Positions 1-6,246 of a stretch of DNA of 8,540 nucleotides are shown here, one piece after another. The notes under the pieces were generated by a model, which saw only the letters and a program-made list of their open reading frames with translations, was not told where the DNA came from and searched no databases. Source of the stretch: JAQGMV01 sp050260255 (GTDB taxonomy: Bacteria; Pseudomonadota; Gammaproteobacteria; Burkholderiales; SG8-41); NCBI GenBank assembly GCA_050260255.1, contig JBLNBW010000333.1, positions 1-8,540 of the forward strand. Direction: 5' to 3'. The translations under genes were made by a program, and so were the position numbers. Position 1 is the first letter of the stretch. Each line of letters starts with the position of its first letter.

Positions 1-1016
1 TTCGTGTCGCCGAGATTCGCAGTGATGGAGATGAGTTTGGTGTTGTCCACCACGCGCCACGCCGCGTCCTTGCCGCCACGCACGTCGAAAGTGACGATCG
101 CGCCGCCTGTCTTCTGCTGACGTTTCGCGAGCTCGTGCTGCGGATGCGACGCGAGCCCCGGATAGAGCACCCGCTGGACGCCCGGCTGCGCCTCCAGCCA
201 GCGCGCGAGCTCGAGCGCCGACGCGGACTGCGCTTCCATCCGCAGGCGCAGCGTCTCGAGGCCCTTGAGGATCACCCATGCGTTGAAGGCACTCAACGTA
301 GGCCCTGCCGTGCGCAGGAACCCATAGACACCTTCATGGATCACGCTCTTCTTGCCGAGCACCGCGCCGCCCAGCACCCTGCCCTGGCCGTCGAGATATT
401 TCGTCGCAGAGTGGATCACGACGTCCGCACCCAGCTCCAGCGGCCGTTGCAGCGCCGGGGTGCAGAAGCAGTTGTCGACGACAAGCAGCGCACCCGCCTT
501 GTGACTCACGTCCGCCAGCGCGGCTATGTCGTACACCTCGGTCAGCGGGTTCGACGGCGTTTCGATGTATACAATGCGCGTGTTCTTCTGCACTGCGCTC
601 GCAAAGCCGGACACCGCTGTCCCCGAGACGAACGTCGTCTCGACGCCGAACCGCTTCATGATGTTGCCGAAGAGCTGAACGGTCGCACCGAAGACACCCG
701 ACGAGCAGACGATATGATCCCCGCTCTTGAGCAAGCCCATCACACACGCCGTGATGGCGGCCATGCCGGACGCCGTCGAGATGCAGCACTCCGCGCCTTC
801 CAGCGCGGCAAGGCGGTGCTCGAACGCGCTGACCGTCGGATTCGTGAACCGCGAGTAGATGTTCCCCGGCTCCTGGTTGCCGAAGCGCGCGGCCGCCTGC
901 GCCGCCGACTTGAACACGAAGCTGGAGGTGAGATAAAGCGCTTCCGAGTGTTCGCCGAACTGACTGCGTTCCTGGCCCGCGCGCACGGCCAGTGTTTCGA
1001 GCTCGTATTCCGACAT
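1..1016 (-). CDS. metZ: O-succinylhomoserine sulfhydrylase, 5' part (runs off window)
   Basis: This is a PLP enzyme of the Cys/Met-metabolism family that would convert O-succinylhomoserine plus sulfide to homocysteine in the cytoplasm. I translated an open frame from the ATG at 1016 to the window edge, giving 338 codons without a stop. The family is usually about 390-405 residues, so roughly the last 55-65 are missing. Visible landmarks are YSRFTNPT at 54-61 (Tyr and Arg that reach the PLP phosphate of the partner subunit), SGMAA at 83-87, the ring-nitrogen Asp181 in VVDN, and the Schiff-base Lys206 in HSATKYLDGQG. The start has a good ribosome site, AAGGGA, 7 bases upstream. The MetZ assignment over cystathionine gamma-synthase or MetC rests on HSATKYLDGQGRVLGG style and on the purF-metZ neighbourhood; related sulfhydrylases cannot be fully excluded. 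It sits behind a terminator and a candidate SAM-II riboswitch, so it is probably transcribed separately from purF. Confidence 0.93.
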   Translation of the reverse strand, partial: MSEYELETLAVRAGQERSQFGEHSEALYLTSSFVFKSAAQAAARFGNQEPGNIYSRFTNPTVSAFEHRLAALEGAECCISTASGMAAITACVMGLLKSGDHIVCSSGVFGATVQLFGNIMKRFGVETTFVSGTAVSGFASAVQKNTRIVYIETPSNPLTEVYDIAALADVSHKAGALLVVDNCFCTPALQRPLELGADVVIHSATKYLDGQGRVLGGAVLGKKSVIHEGVYGFLRTAGPTLSAFNAWVILKGLETLRLRMEAQSASALELARWLEAQPGVQRVLYPGLASHPQHELAKRQQKTGGAIVTFDVRGGKDAAWRVVDNTKLISITANLGDT

Positions 1017-1064
1017 GGTGCTATCCCTTGCTGGTATGCGACGCGGAAGACAAAGCCGCCGCGC

Positions 1065-1100
1065 AAACAAAAAACCCGTTTCAGCTTGCGCTAAAACGGG
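1065..1100 (-). terminator. Rho-independent terminator between purF and metZ
   Basis: On the minus strand, CCCGTTT (1100-1094) pairs with AAACGGG (1081-1075). A U·G pair and an AGC/GCT stem continue inward to a GCAA tetraloop, making about 11 bp in all. The U-tract TTTTTTGTTT (1074-1065) follows directly. The wobble pair forms only in minus-strand RNA (it would be a C·A mismatch on the plus strand), and no T-tract follows on the plus strand, so the element is directional. It lies 112 bases after the purF stop but only about 48 bases before the metZ ATG. This position suits a regulated terminator in the metZ leader as well as an end for the purF operon. Confidence 0.9.
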
Positions 1101-1117
1101 CTTGCACTCGCTTTAGC
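1090..1117 (-). promoter_or_regulatory. Candidate antiterminator hairpin in the metZ leader
   Basis: In minus-strand RNA, GCUAAAGC (1117-1110) can pair with GUUUUAGC (1097-1090) over 8 bp with one G·U, closing a 12-base loop. The downstream arm is the 5' half of the terminator stem, so this hairpin and the terminator cannot coexist. The upstream arm is also the conserved 3' GCUAAA block of the candidate SAM-II aptamer. The pairing is seen directly in the sequence; its use as a switch is inferred. Confidence 0.6.
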
Positions 1118-1178
1118 CGTATTTCTTTGTCGTCGGTTGGAACCGGCGGCGCCCGCAAGCTGACTATCAAATCGGCGC
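1110..1178 (-). promoter_or_regulatory. Candidate SAM-II (SAM-alpha) riboswitch aptamer upstream of metZ
   Basis: On the minus strand, a 5-bp stem GCGCC (1178-1174) / GGCGC (1153-1149) encloses a loop that begins GAUUUG (1173-1168) and ends GCUUGC (1160-1155). Further on come an A-rich stretch CAAAGAAAU (1129-1121) and GCUAAAG (1117-1111). From memory, SAM-II RNAs have this layout: a short stem, a loop starting GAUUU and ending near CUUGC or UUGC, an A-rich segment, and a 3' GCUAAA that folds back into the loop as a pseudoknot. A possible pseudoknot here is UAGUC (1166-1162) with GGCUA (1118-1114). SAM-II controls methionine and SAM genes, and the gene downstream is metZ with a terminator between. 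Departures from the type are an 18-base extra hairpin (1148-1131) and a pseudoknot I cannot align cleanly to the known one. No covariance search was possible. Confidence 0.62.
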
Positions 1179-1185
1179 AGAACGA

Positions 1186-1215
1186 AACTTACTCTCCCCA
1201 GCGGGGATGCGTCAA
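1186..1215 (-). promoter_or_regulatory. Candidate sigma-70 promoter for the metZ leader
   Basis: Minus-strand TTGACG (1215-1210) resembles a -35 box and includes the purF stop codon TGA. After an 18-base spacer, TAAGTT (1191-1186) keeps the T1, A2 and T6 of a -10 box. Initiation about 7 bases further would fall near 1179, immediately before the first stem of the candidate aptamer. The -10 match is only 3 of 6, so the call relies mainly on the good -35, acceptable spacing and position. A promoter is needed somewhere here if metZ is not to depend on read-through of the terminator. Confidence 0.42.
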
Positions 1216-2735
1216 CCTTGTTCGGCGAGCTCCAGTCCGAGGTCGAGCTGCGTGGCGCTGCGCGTCTCGTCTTCGTCCTTGACGCGGCGCTGGGCCTCGA
1301 CGTCGTCGAGGTACTGCGCCGTGATGTCGCCGGTGATGTATTGCCCGCTGAAGCAGGAAGTCTCGAAGCTCGTCACTGCCGGATTCACGCTGCTCACGTC
1401 GCGCACGAGCGCATCGAGATCCTGGTAGATGAGTTCGTCGCAGCAGATCTCGCGCGCAATCTCCTCGGTGGTGCGGCCGTTCGCGATCAGCTCTTCGCGC
1501 GTCGGCATGTCGATGCCGTACACGTTCGGATATCGCACCGGCGGCGCGGCCGAAGCGAAGAACACCTTGCGCGCGCCCGATTCGCGTGCCATCTGCACGA
1601 TCTCGCGGCTCGTCGTTCCCCGGACGATGGAATCGTCGACGAGCATCACGTTCTTGCCCTTGAATTCCATGCCGATCGCATTGAGCTTCTGGCGCACCGA
1701 TTTACGGCGCGTCGCCTGTCCCGGCATGATGAAGGTGCGGCCGATGTAGCGGTTCTTGATGAAGCCTTCGCGATACGGCACGTTGAGCCGCTTGGAAAGC
1801 TCCATCGCCGCCGGGCGGCTCGAATCCGGGATCGGTATCACCACGTCGATATCGAGATGCGCGTAGTCGCGCTTGATCTTGTCGGCCAGGCTCTCGCCCA
1901 TGCGCAGCCGCGTCTCGTACACCGATATGCCGTCGATCACCGAGTCCGGCCGCGCCAGATACACGAACTCGAATATGCAGGGATTGAGTGACGGCTGCTC
2001 CGCGCACTGCTGGCTGTAGAACTTGCCCTCGAGATCGATGAAGATCGCCTCGCCCGGCGCAACGTCGCGGACCAGCTGATAGCCCAGCGTATCGAGTGCG
2101 ACGCTTTCGGAGGCGACGAGGTATTCGTGGCCGTGATTCGTCTCCATGCGTCCGAAGACGAGCGGGCGGATGCCGTACGGATCGCGGAACGCGAGCACGC
2201 CGTAACCGGCAATCATCGCAACCACCGCATAAGCGCCGCGCACCCGGCGGTGCACCCCGGACACGGCCTTGAATATGGTGGCAGGATCGAGGCGGTAATT
2301 GGTGGCCGCGTCCTGCAGCTCGTGTGCGAGCACGTTCAGCAGCACTTCGGAATCGGAGTTGGTGTTGACGTGGCGAAGATCCTGACGGAACAGGTCGCGC
2401 TTCAGCTGCTCCGTGTTGGTGAGGTTGCCGTTGTGGCCGAGCACGATGCCGAACGGCGAATTTACGTAGAACGGCTGGGACTCCGCCGCGCTCCATGCGG
2501 ACCCGGCGGTCGGATACCGCGTATGCGCGATGCCGGCGTGGCCAGTGAGGTTGCGCATGTTGCGCGTGCGGAACACGTCGCGCACCATGCCGCCACCCTT
2601 GTGCATGTGGAACATGGGGCCTTCCGCGGTCACTATGCCGGCCGCGTCCTGCCCGCGATGCTGCAGCACCAGCAGCCCGTCATAGAGCAGCTGATTTACC
2701 GGGCTTGTGGCGACGACGCCGAGTATTCCACACAT
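1212..2735 (-). CDS. purF: Amidophosphoribosyltransferase
   Basis: PurF carries out the first committed step of purine synthesis, transferring the amide nitrogen of glutamine to PRPP to give 5-phosphoribosylamine. The protein has 507 residues, close to the E. coli enzyme. It starts MCGILGVV, so the nucleophile Cys2 is exposed by Met removal and there is no propeptide. The class II glutaminase domain spans about 2-235, with HTRYPTAG (71-78), GHNGNL (100-105) and NSDSE (126-130). The phosphoribosyltransferase domain follows, with the PRPP loop VMLVDDSIVRGTT at 363-375. The cysteine pattern does not suggest the Fe-S cluster form known from Bacillus, so this looks like the E. coli type. A ribosome site, TGAGGT, lies about 8-10 bases before the ATG and overlaps the cvpA stop. 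The cvpA-purF pair is conserved and probably co-transcribed. The acidic C-terminal tail (about 475-507) is the least conserved part. Confidence 0.98.
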   Translation of the reverse strand: MCGILGVVATSPVNQLLYDGLLVLQHRGQDAAGIVTAEGPMFHMHKGGGMVRDVFRTRNMRNLTGHAGIAHTRYPTAGSAWSAAESQPFYVNSPFGIVLGHNGNLTNTEQLKRDLFRQDLRHVNTNSDSEVLLNVLAHELQDAATNYRLDPATIFKAVSGVHRRVRGAYAVVAMIAGYGVLAFRDPYGIRPLVFGRMETNHGHEYLVASESVALDTLGYQLVRDVAPGEAIFIDLEGKFYSQQCAEQPSLNPCIFEFVYLARPDSVIDGISVYETRLRMGESLADKIKRDYAHLDIDVVIPIPDSSRPAAMELSKRLNVPYREGFIKNRYIGRTFIMPGQATRRKSVRQKLNAIGMEFKGKNVMLVDDSIVRGTTSREIVQMARESGARKVFFASAAPPVRYPNVYGIDMPTREELIANGRTTEEIAREICCDELIYQDLDALVRDVSSVNPAVTSFETSCFSGQYITGDITAQYLDDVEAQRRVKDEDETRSATQLDLGLELAEQG

Positions 2736-2744
2736 CGGACAACC

Positions 2745-3236
2745 TCAGTCGTAAGTGATGCGTTGAGACAAGTATTGCGGAAGCCAGGGTTTGACGAAAA
2801 TCGCCAGCGCTTCCAGCGGCGCGCTGAGCATCGCATTATTCCACACGGGCTGTCTGGGCAACGACGTGAGCCCGGCGAGCAGAACGATCACCATCACCAC
2901 CAGTAGGCCGCGCGCAAGCCCGAATACGCCGCCCAGTACGCGATCCTCGGCGCTCATGCCTGCTCCATGAACGAGACTGCGCACGAGGCGGGCAAGAAGC
3001 GCCATGAGCACGAGCGTCACGACGAACAGCAGAACGAACGCGACCAGGACACGCACCGACGTGCTTCCAAGCGACTCGGGCAGCCATAGGGACACCGTCT
3101 CGCTGAAGAGGTTCGCGGCAAGTAACGCGACGACCCATCCCGCCAGCGCCAGCAGCTCGCGCACGAGCCCGCGCATGACGCTCAGGAGAACCGACGAACC
3201 GATAATGAACAGTACCCCGTAGTCGAACAGCGTCAT
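2745..3236 (-). CDS. cvpA: CvpA family inner-membrane protein
   Basis: This is a 163-residue CvpA family protein. The E. coli member is named for its role in colicin V production and sits next to purF, as here. CvpA is linked to envelope homeostasis, but its molecular activity is not settled. Four hydrophobic segments are visible at about 5-22, 27-45, 60-86 and 101-122. Family hallmarks are the RGLVRELLALAGW stretch (22-34) after the first segment and DRVLGGVFGLARG (98-110) leading into the fourth. The ATG directly abuts the stop codon of the SPOR gene (TAGATG), and there is no strong ribosome site of its own, which suggests translational coupling. purF begins 9 bases after its stop. Confidence 0.93.
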   Translation of the reverse strand: MTLFDYGVLFIIGSSVLLSVMRGLVRELLALAGWVVALLAANLFSETVSLWLPESLGSTSVRVLVAFVLLFVVTLVLMALLARLVRSLVHGAGMSAEDRVLGGVFGLARGLLVVMVIVLLAGLTSLPRQPVWNNAMLSAPLEALAIFVKPWLPQYLSQRITYD

Positions 3237-4028
3237 CTACCGCGGCACTACCTTGCCATCGAGGCCGGCGCTTTTGAGCTTCACGCGCGCCTTTTCGGCC
3301 GCTTCGCGCGAGTCGTACGGGCCCGCGCGCACTCGCGTAACGCTGCCTTTCGAAGTCTTCACCACCTCGGTATAGGCCTTGACTCCCGCCGCGGACATCT
3401 TCTGCTGCAGCTGCTTCGCCTTCGCTGTGTCGGCGAGCGCCGCGACCTGCACCACGAACTTGCTGTTTACCGCAACTTTGGCATCCTTCGCGGACGCCGC
3501 TTTCGGGGCGTCCTTCGCCGCAACCTTGGCTGCGCTCTTCGGCGCCTCTGCGGCCTGGACCGGCTCTTTCGAGGCCTCGGGCGCCTTCGCCGGTTCCGCA
3601 GCCTGCGCCGCTTCTTTGCGGGTCTCCGCCGGCTTTGCGACAACGCCGGCCTTGGCTGACTCGGCGGGCGGCTTCAATGGCTCGGGAGCTTTGGCAGGCT
3701 CCACGGTCTTCGGCGCTTCGGGAGCCTGAAGGTTTGCTGCCGGCGGAATCGGCTGGTCCGGTCGCGCAGGCGGTGTTTCCGACTTGGCGCTCGGCGCAGC
3801 GTCCTTACCGGGTTCCGCCGGCAAAGGCGCTCCGGACTTGGGCGCATAGGCCGGCGAATCGGGTGAAGGGATCTGAATGTTGACGTTCTGGCTCACCGGC
3901 TTGGGCTCGGTATCGAGCACCATAGGCAGCACGACTGCCACTGCGGTGGCAAGGACCACGGCGCCCACCAGGCGGCGGCGCGCGCGTTTTTTGAGCTGGA
4001 CTTCTTCGTCGCTAGTGGTTCGCGGCAT
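3237..4028 (-). CDS. dedD: SPOR-domain (DedD-like) cell-division protein
   Basis: This 263-residue single-pass membrane protein would bind septal peptidoglycan. The order is a short basic cytoplasmic tail (1-19, with KKRARRR), one transmembrane helix (about 20-38), a long low-complexity periplasmic linker rich in Ala, Pro, Lys and Glu (about 42-188), and a C-terminal SPOR domain (190-263). The SPOR domain carries FVVQVAALAD at its start and VTRVRAGPYDSREAA near its middle. In the SPOR family this domain recognises glycan strands stripped of stem peptides at the division site. The DedD name is given by analogy with the E. coli gene next to cvpA and folC; the linker is too degenerate to prove orthology. 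It begins 24 bases after folC and has only a weak ribosome site, so it is probably translated from the shared message. Confidence 0.88.
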   Translation of the reverse strand: MPRTTSDEEVQLKKRARRRLVGAVVLATAVAVVLPMVLDTEPKPVSQNVNIQIPSPDSPAYAPKSGAPLPAEPGKDAAPSAKSETPPARPDQPIPPAANLQAPEAPKTVEPAKAPEPLKPPAESAKAGVVAKPAETRKEAAQAAEPAKAPEASKEPVQAAEAPKSAAKVAAKDAPKAASAKDAKVAVNSKFVVQVAALADTAKAKQLQQKMSAAGVKAYTEVVKTSKGSVTRVRAGPYDSREAAEKARVKLKSAGLDGKVVPR

Positions 4029-4052
4029 GCGCTATCGTATGGCCCGCCATGC

Positions 4053-5336
4053 TCAGCGATCGCTGCGCCTTGCTCTTGCAGCCATTACGCCGGCAACTGT
4101 GTAAAAGGAACCGAACACGAGGATTTTATCATCATCGTCCGCCTGGTCACAGGCACGCGCATACGCTTCCGCGACGCTCGAGTACTCGCTGACCGGCGCC
4201 GTCACGCCGCGCGCGCGCAGCACTTCATGCAGCGCGCCCGCCCGCGATCCGCGCGGCGCATCGATGTCTGCAACGAGCCATTCGTCTACGCCTTGCTTCA
4301 CCATGTCCACGACGCCGGCCGCGTCCTTGTCCTTTAGCATCGCGAACACCGCAAGCACCCGCCCCTTGCCGGGCAGCTCGCGCAGCGTGCGCGCAAGGAC
4401 CGCCGCTGCGTGCGGGTTGTGCGCAACGTCCAGTATCACCAGCGGCCGGCCTGGGAGCACCTGGAACCGCCCGGGATTCTCTGCCTTGAGCAGTCCGGAC
4501 CGTATGTCGTTCGCGCCCACGGGCAGCGCATCGCGCATCACATCGAGCGCCGCGAGGCACGCTGCCGCATTACCAAGCTGATATCGGCCGCGTAACGCCG
4601 GGTACGGCAGACCGTGACGGTCGCCGCCCGGGCCCCAGTAGCGCCATTGCTGGGGCTGCGCCTCGTACCCGAAGTCGCGTCCCTGCAGCAGCAGCTGCGC
4701 ACCGAGCTCGGCGGCCGTGCCCGTCAACGTGACGGGCGGATCCACGTCGGCACAAATCGCCGGCCGGCCGGCGCGCATGATACCCGCCTTCTCGAAACCG
4801 ATCGCTTCGCGCGTATCGCCGAGATAGTCCATGTGATCCAGCGCGATGCTCATGATCATCGAGCAATCGGCATCGAACGCATTCACCGCGTCGAGACGCC
4901 CACCCAGACCCACTTCGAGTATGGCGCAATCGGCCCGTTCGCGGACGAACAGCCATACCGCCGCGAGCGTGGTGAACTCGAAATACGTGAGCGGCGTCCC
5001 GCCTCTCGCGGTCTCCACCGCGCGCAAAGCTTCCACGATCTGCTCGTCCCGCGCCTCGTCCCGCGACAGCCGTATGCGTTCGTTGTAGCGCAGGAGATGC
5101 GGCGATGTGTAGCATCCGACACGATAGCCGGCTTCGTGCAGAATCGACGCCAGCATTGCGCAGGCCGAGCCTTTGCCGTTGGTGCCCCCGACGGTGATGA
5201 TCGGAAAGCCGGGTTTCAATCCGAGCGCATGCTGAACGCTTCGGACGCGATCAAGACCCATGTCGATCGCGCGCGGATGCACCTGCTCGATGTGGAGCAA
5301 CCAATCGGAAAGGGAAGACGACGACGGAGGAGGCAT
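4053..5336 (-). CDS. folC: Bifunctional dihydrofolate synthase / folylpolyglutamate synthase
   Basis: FolC joins glutamate to dihydropteroate and then extends the gamma-glutamyl tail of folates, using ATP, in the cytoplasm. The 427-residue form from the ATG at 5336 matches the family length. Motifs in order are the P-loop GTNGKGS (51-57), YTSPHL (76-81), EFTT (120-123), EVGLGGRLDAVN (141-152), DHMDYLG (167-173), the lysine in FEKAGI (Lys183, the usual carbamylated residue), LDVAHNPHA (302-310) and VFGSFYTVAG (407-416) in the C-terminal domain. An upstream in-frame TTG at 5363 would add nine residues; I prefer the ATG because it already leaves about nine residues before the conserved LSDWL. 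Neither start has a clear Shine-Dalgarno sequence. The accD-folC adjacency is conserved in Proteobacteria. Confidence 0.95.
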   Translation of the reverse strand: MPPPSSSSLSDWLLHIEQVHPRAIDMGLDRVRSVQHALGLKPGFPIITVGGTNGKGSACAMLASILHEAGYRVGCYTSPHLLRYNERIRLSRDEARDEQIVEALRAVETARGGTPLTYFEFTTLAAVWLFVRERADCAILEVGLGGRLDAVNAFDADCSMIMSIALDHMDYLGDTREAIGFEKAGIMRAGRPAICADVDPPVTLTGTAAELGAQLLLQGRDFGYEAQPQQWRYWGPGGDRHGLPYPALRGRYQLGNAAACLAALDVMRDALPVGANDIRSGLLKAENPGRFQVLPGRPLVILDVAHNPHAAAVLARTLRELPGKGRVLAVFAMLKDKDAAGVVDMVKQGVDEWLVADIDAPRGSRAGALHEVLRARGVTAPVSEYSSVAEAYARACDQADDDDKILVFGSFYTVAGVMAARARRSDR

Positions 5337-5350
5337 GAGAAGGAGCGCGC

Positions 5351-5373
5351 GCAGCACAGGCAAACCGTGCTGC
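5351..5373 (-). other. Short stem-loop between accD and folC
   Basis: On the minus strand, GCAGCAC (5373-5367) and GTGCTGC (5357-5351) are perfect inverted copies of 7 bases around a 9-base loop. The element fills much of the 43-base accD-folC gap and overlaps the rejected TTG start. No T-tract follows, so it is not an intrinsic terminator. It could influence folC translation or RNA processing, but a stem of this size can also arise by chance in GC-rich DNA. Confidence 0.35.
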
Positions 5374-5379
5374 CGGCGC

Positions 5380-6246
5380 CTACGCGCTGGTGGGCAGCTT
5401 GAGGAGCATCGTGATGAGATGCGCGATGCGATCCCGCATCTGCCGGCGGTCGACGATCATATCGATCGCGCCATGCTCGAGCAGGAATTCCGCGCGCTGA
5501 AAGCCTTCGGGCAGCGTTTCGCGGACGGTCTGCTCGATCACGCGCGGACCAGCAAACCCGATCAACGCGCCGGGCTCGGCAATCACCACATCCCCGATCA
5601 ATGCAAAGCTCGCCGACACTCCGCCCATCGTCGGGTCGGTCAGGACGGAAATGAACGGAAGACGCTCGCGTGCAAGCCGTGCAAGCGCCGCACAGGTTTT
5701 GGACATCTGCATGAGCGACAGCAGGCCTTCCTGCATGCGCGCCCCGCCGCTCGCCGAAAAGCAGATGAAAGGCAGATGCTGCTCGACGCATGACTGCACG
5801 CCGCGCACGAAGCGCTCGCCGACGACCGAGCCCATGGAACCGCCGAGGAACCTGAACTCGAAAGCGGCCGCGACGACGGGCAACGTCTTGATGCTGCCCT
5901 GCATGACCACCAGCGCATCTTCTTCCGACGTGGTGCGGCGCGCCTCCTCGAGCCGCTCGGGATAGCGCTTCGTGTCCTTGAATTTCAGCGAGTCGACCGG
6001 CAGCACTTCCGCGCCGACCTCGTAGCGCCCCTCCATATCGAGGAGATAGTCGAGACGCTCCCGAGCGCTGATGCGATTGTGATGCGAGCACTTGGGGCAG
6101 ACGTACAGGTTCTTTTCGAGATCGGAACGGTAGAGCACCGCCTCGCACGAGTCGCACTTGCTCCACAGGCCTTCCGGGACGACTTTTTTCGGCCCGCCCG
6201 CCTCGCGCTTGATCTTCGGCGGAAGCAGCTTCTGCAGCCAGCTCAT
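5380..6246 (-). CDS. accD: Acetyl-CoA carboxylase carboxyltransferase subunit beta
   Basis: AccD is the beta subunit of the heterotetrameric carboxyltransferase that moves the carboxyl group from biotin to acetyl-CoA, making malonyl-CoA for fatty-acid synthesis. Its partner AccA is not in the window. The protein has 288 residues. An N-terminal zinc ribbon has Cys31, Cys34, Cys50 and Cys53 (CDSC and CPKC). The crotonase-fold carboxyltransferase domain follows, with FSASGGARMQEG (163-174), DPTMGGVSAS (204-213) and GFAGPRVIEQT (230-240). The ATG overlaps the trpA stop by four bases (ATGA), and GGGAG lies about 6 bases upstream inside trpA. Coupling to trpBA is typical of Betaproteobacteria, whereas pseudomonads place trpF directly before accD. 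All expected residues are present. Confidence 0.98.
   Translation of the reverse strand: MSWLQKLLPPKIKREAGGPKKVVPEGLWSKCDSCEAVLYRSDLEKNLYVCPKCSHHNRISARERLDYLLDMEGRYEVGAEVLPVDSLKFKDTKRYPERLEEARRTTSEEDALVVMQGSIKTLPVVAAAFEFRFLGGSMGSVVGERFVRGVQSCVEQHLPFICFSASGGARMQEGLLSLMQMSKTCAALARLARERLPFISVLTDPTMGGVSASFALIGDVVIAEPGALIGFAGPRVIEQTVRETLPEGFQRAEFLLEHGAIDMIVDRRQMRDRIAHLITMLLKLPTSA

Noticed and set aside
740..1066. Minus-strand frame of 108 codons covering the metZ start region
   Set aside because: It overlaps metZ out of frame. The metZ frame has the PLP motifs and a good ribosome site; this one is Arg/Ser-rich with no motif.
135..1094. Long plus-strand open frame of 319 codons opposite metZ
   Set aside because: It is antisense to a well-supported metZ frame and its translation is an Arg/His-rich composition with no family likeness, typical of mirror frames in GC-rich genes.
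1195..1207. TCCCC/GGGGA hairpin just after the purF stop as a terminator
   Set aside because: It has only 5 bp with a 3-base loop and no T-tract follows. It lies in the spacer of the candidate promoter, and a far better terminator is at 1065-1100.
1060..1211. SAM-I (S-box) or other methionine riboswitch classes for the metZ leader
   Set aside because: The region is too short for a four-way-junction S-box and I see none of its conserved segments; the short stem with GAUUUG, GCUUGC and GCUAAA fits SAM-II better.
1218..1991. Plus-strand open frames opposite purF (also 2127-2906)
   Set aside because: They are antisense to purF and cvpA, with Arg/His-rich translations. The purF frame explains the sequence fully.
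3461..3850. Repetitive Ala/Pro/Lys/Glu coding stretch in the SPOR gene as a possible DNA repeat or frameshift
   Set aside because: The frame stays open and leads into a good SPOR domain. Such low-complexity periplasmic linkers are normal in this family, and no exact tandem repeat unit is evident.
4614..5402. Plus-strand open frame of 262 codons opposite folC
   Set aside because: It is the antisense shadow of folC; no ribosome site or recognisable domain.
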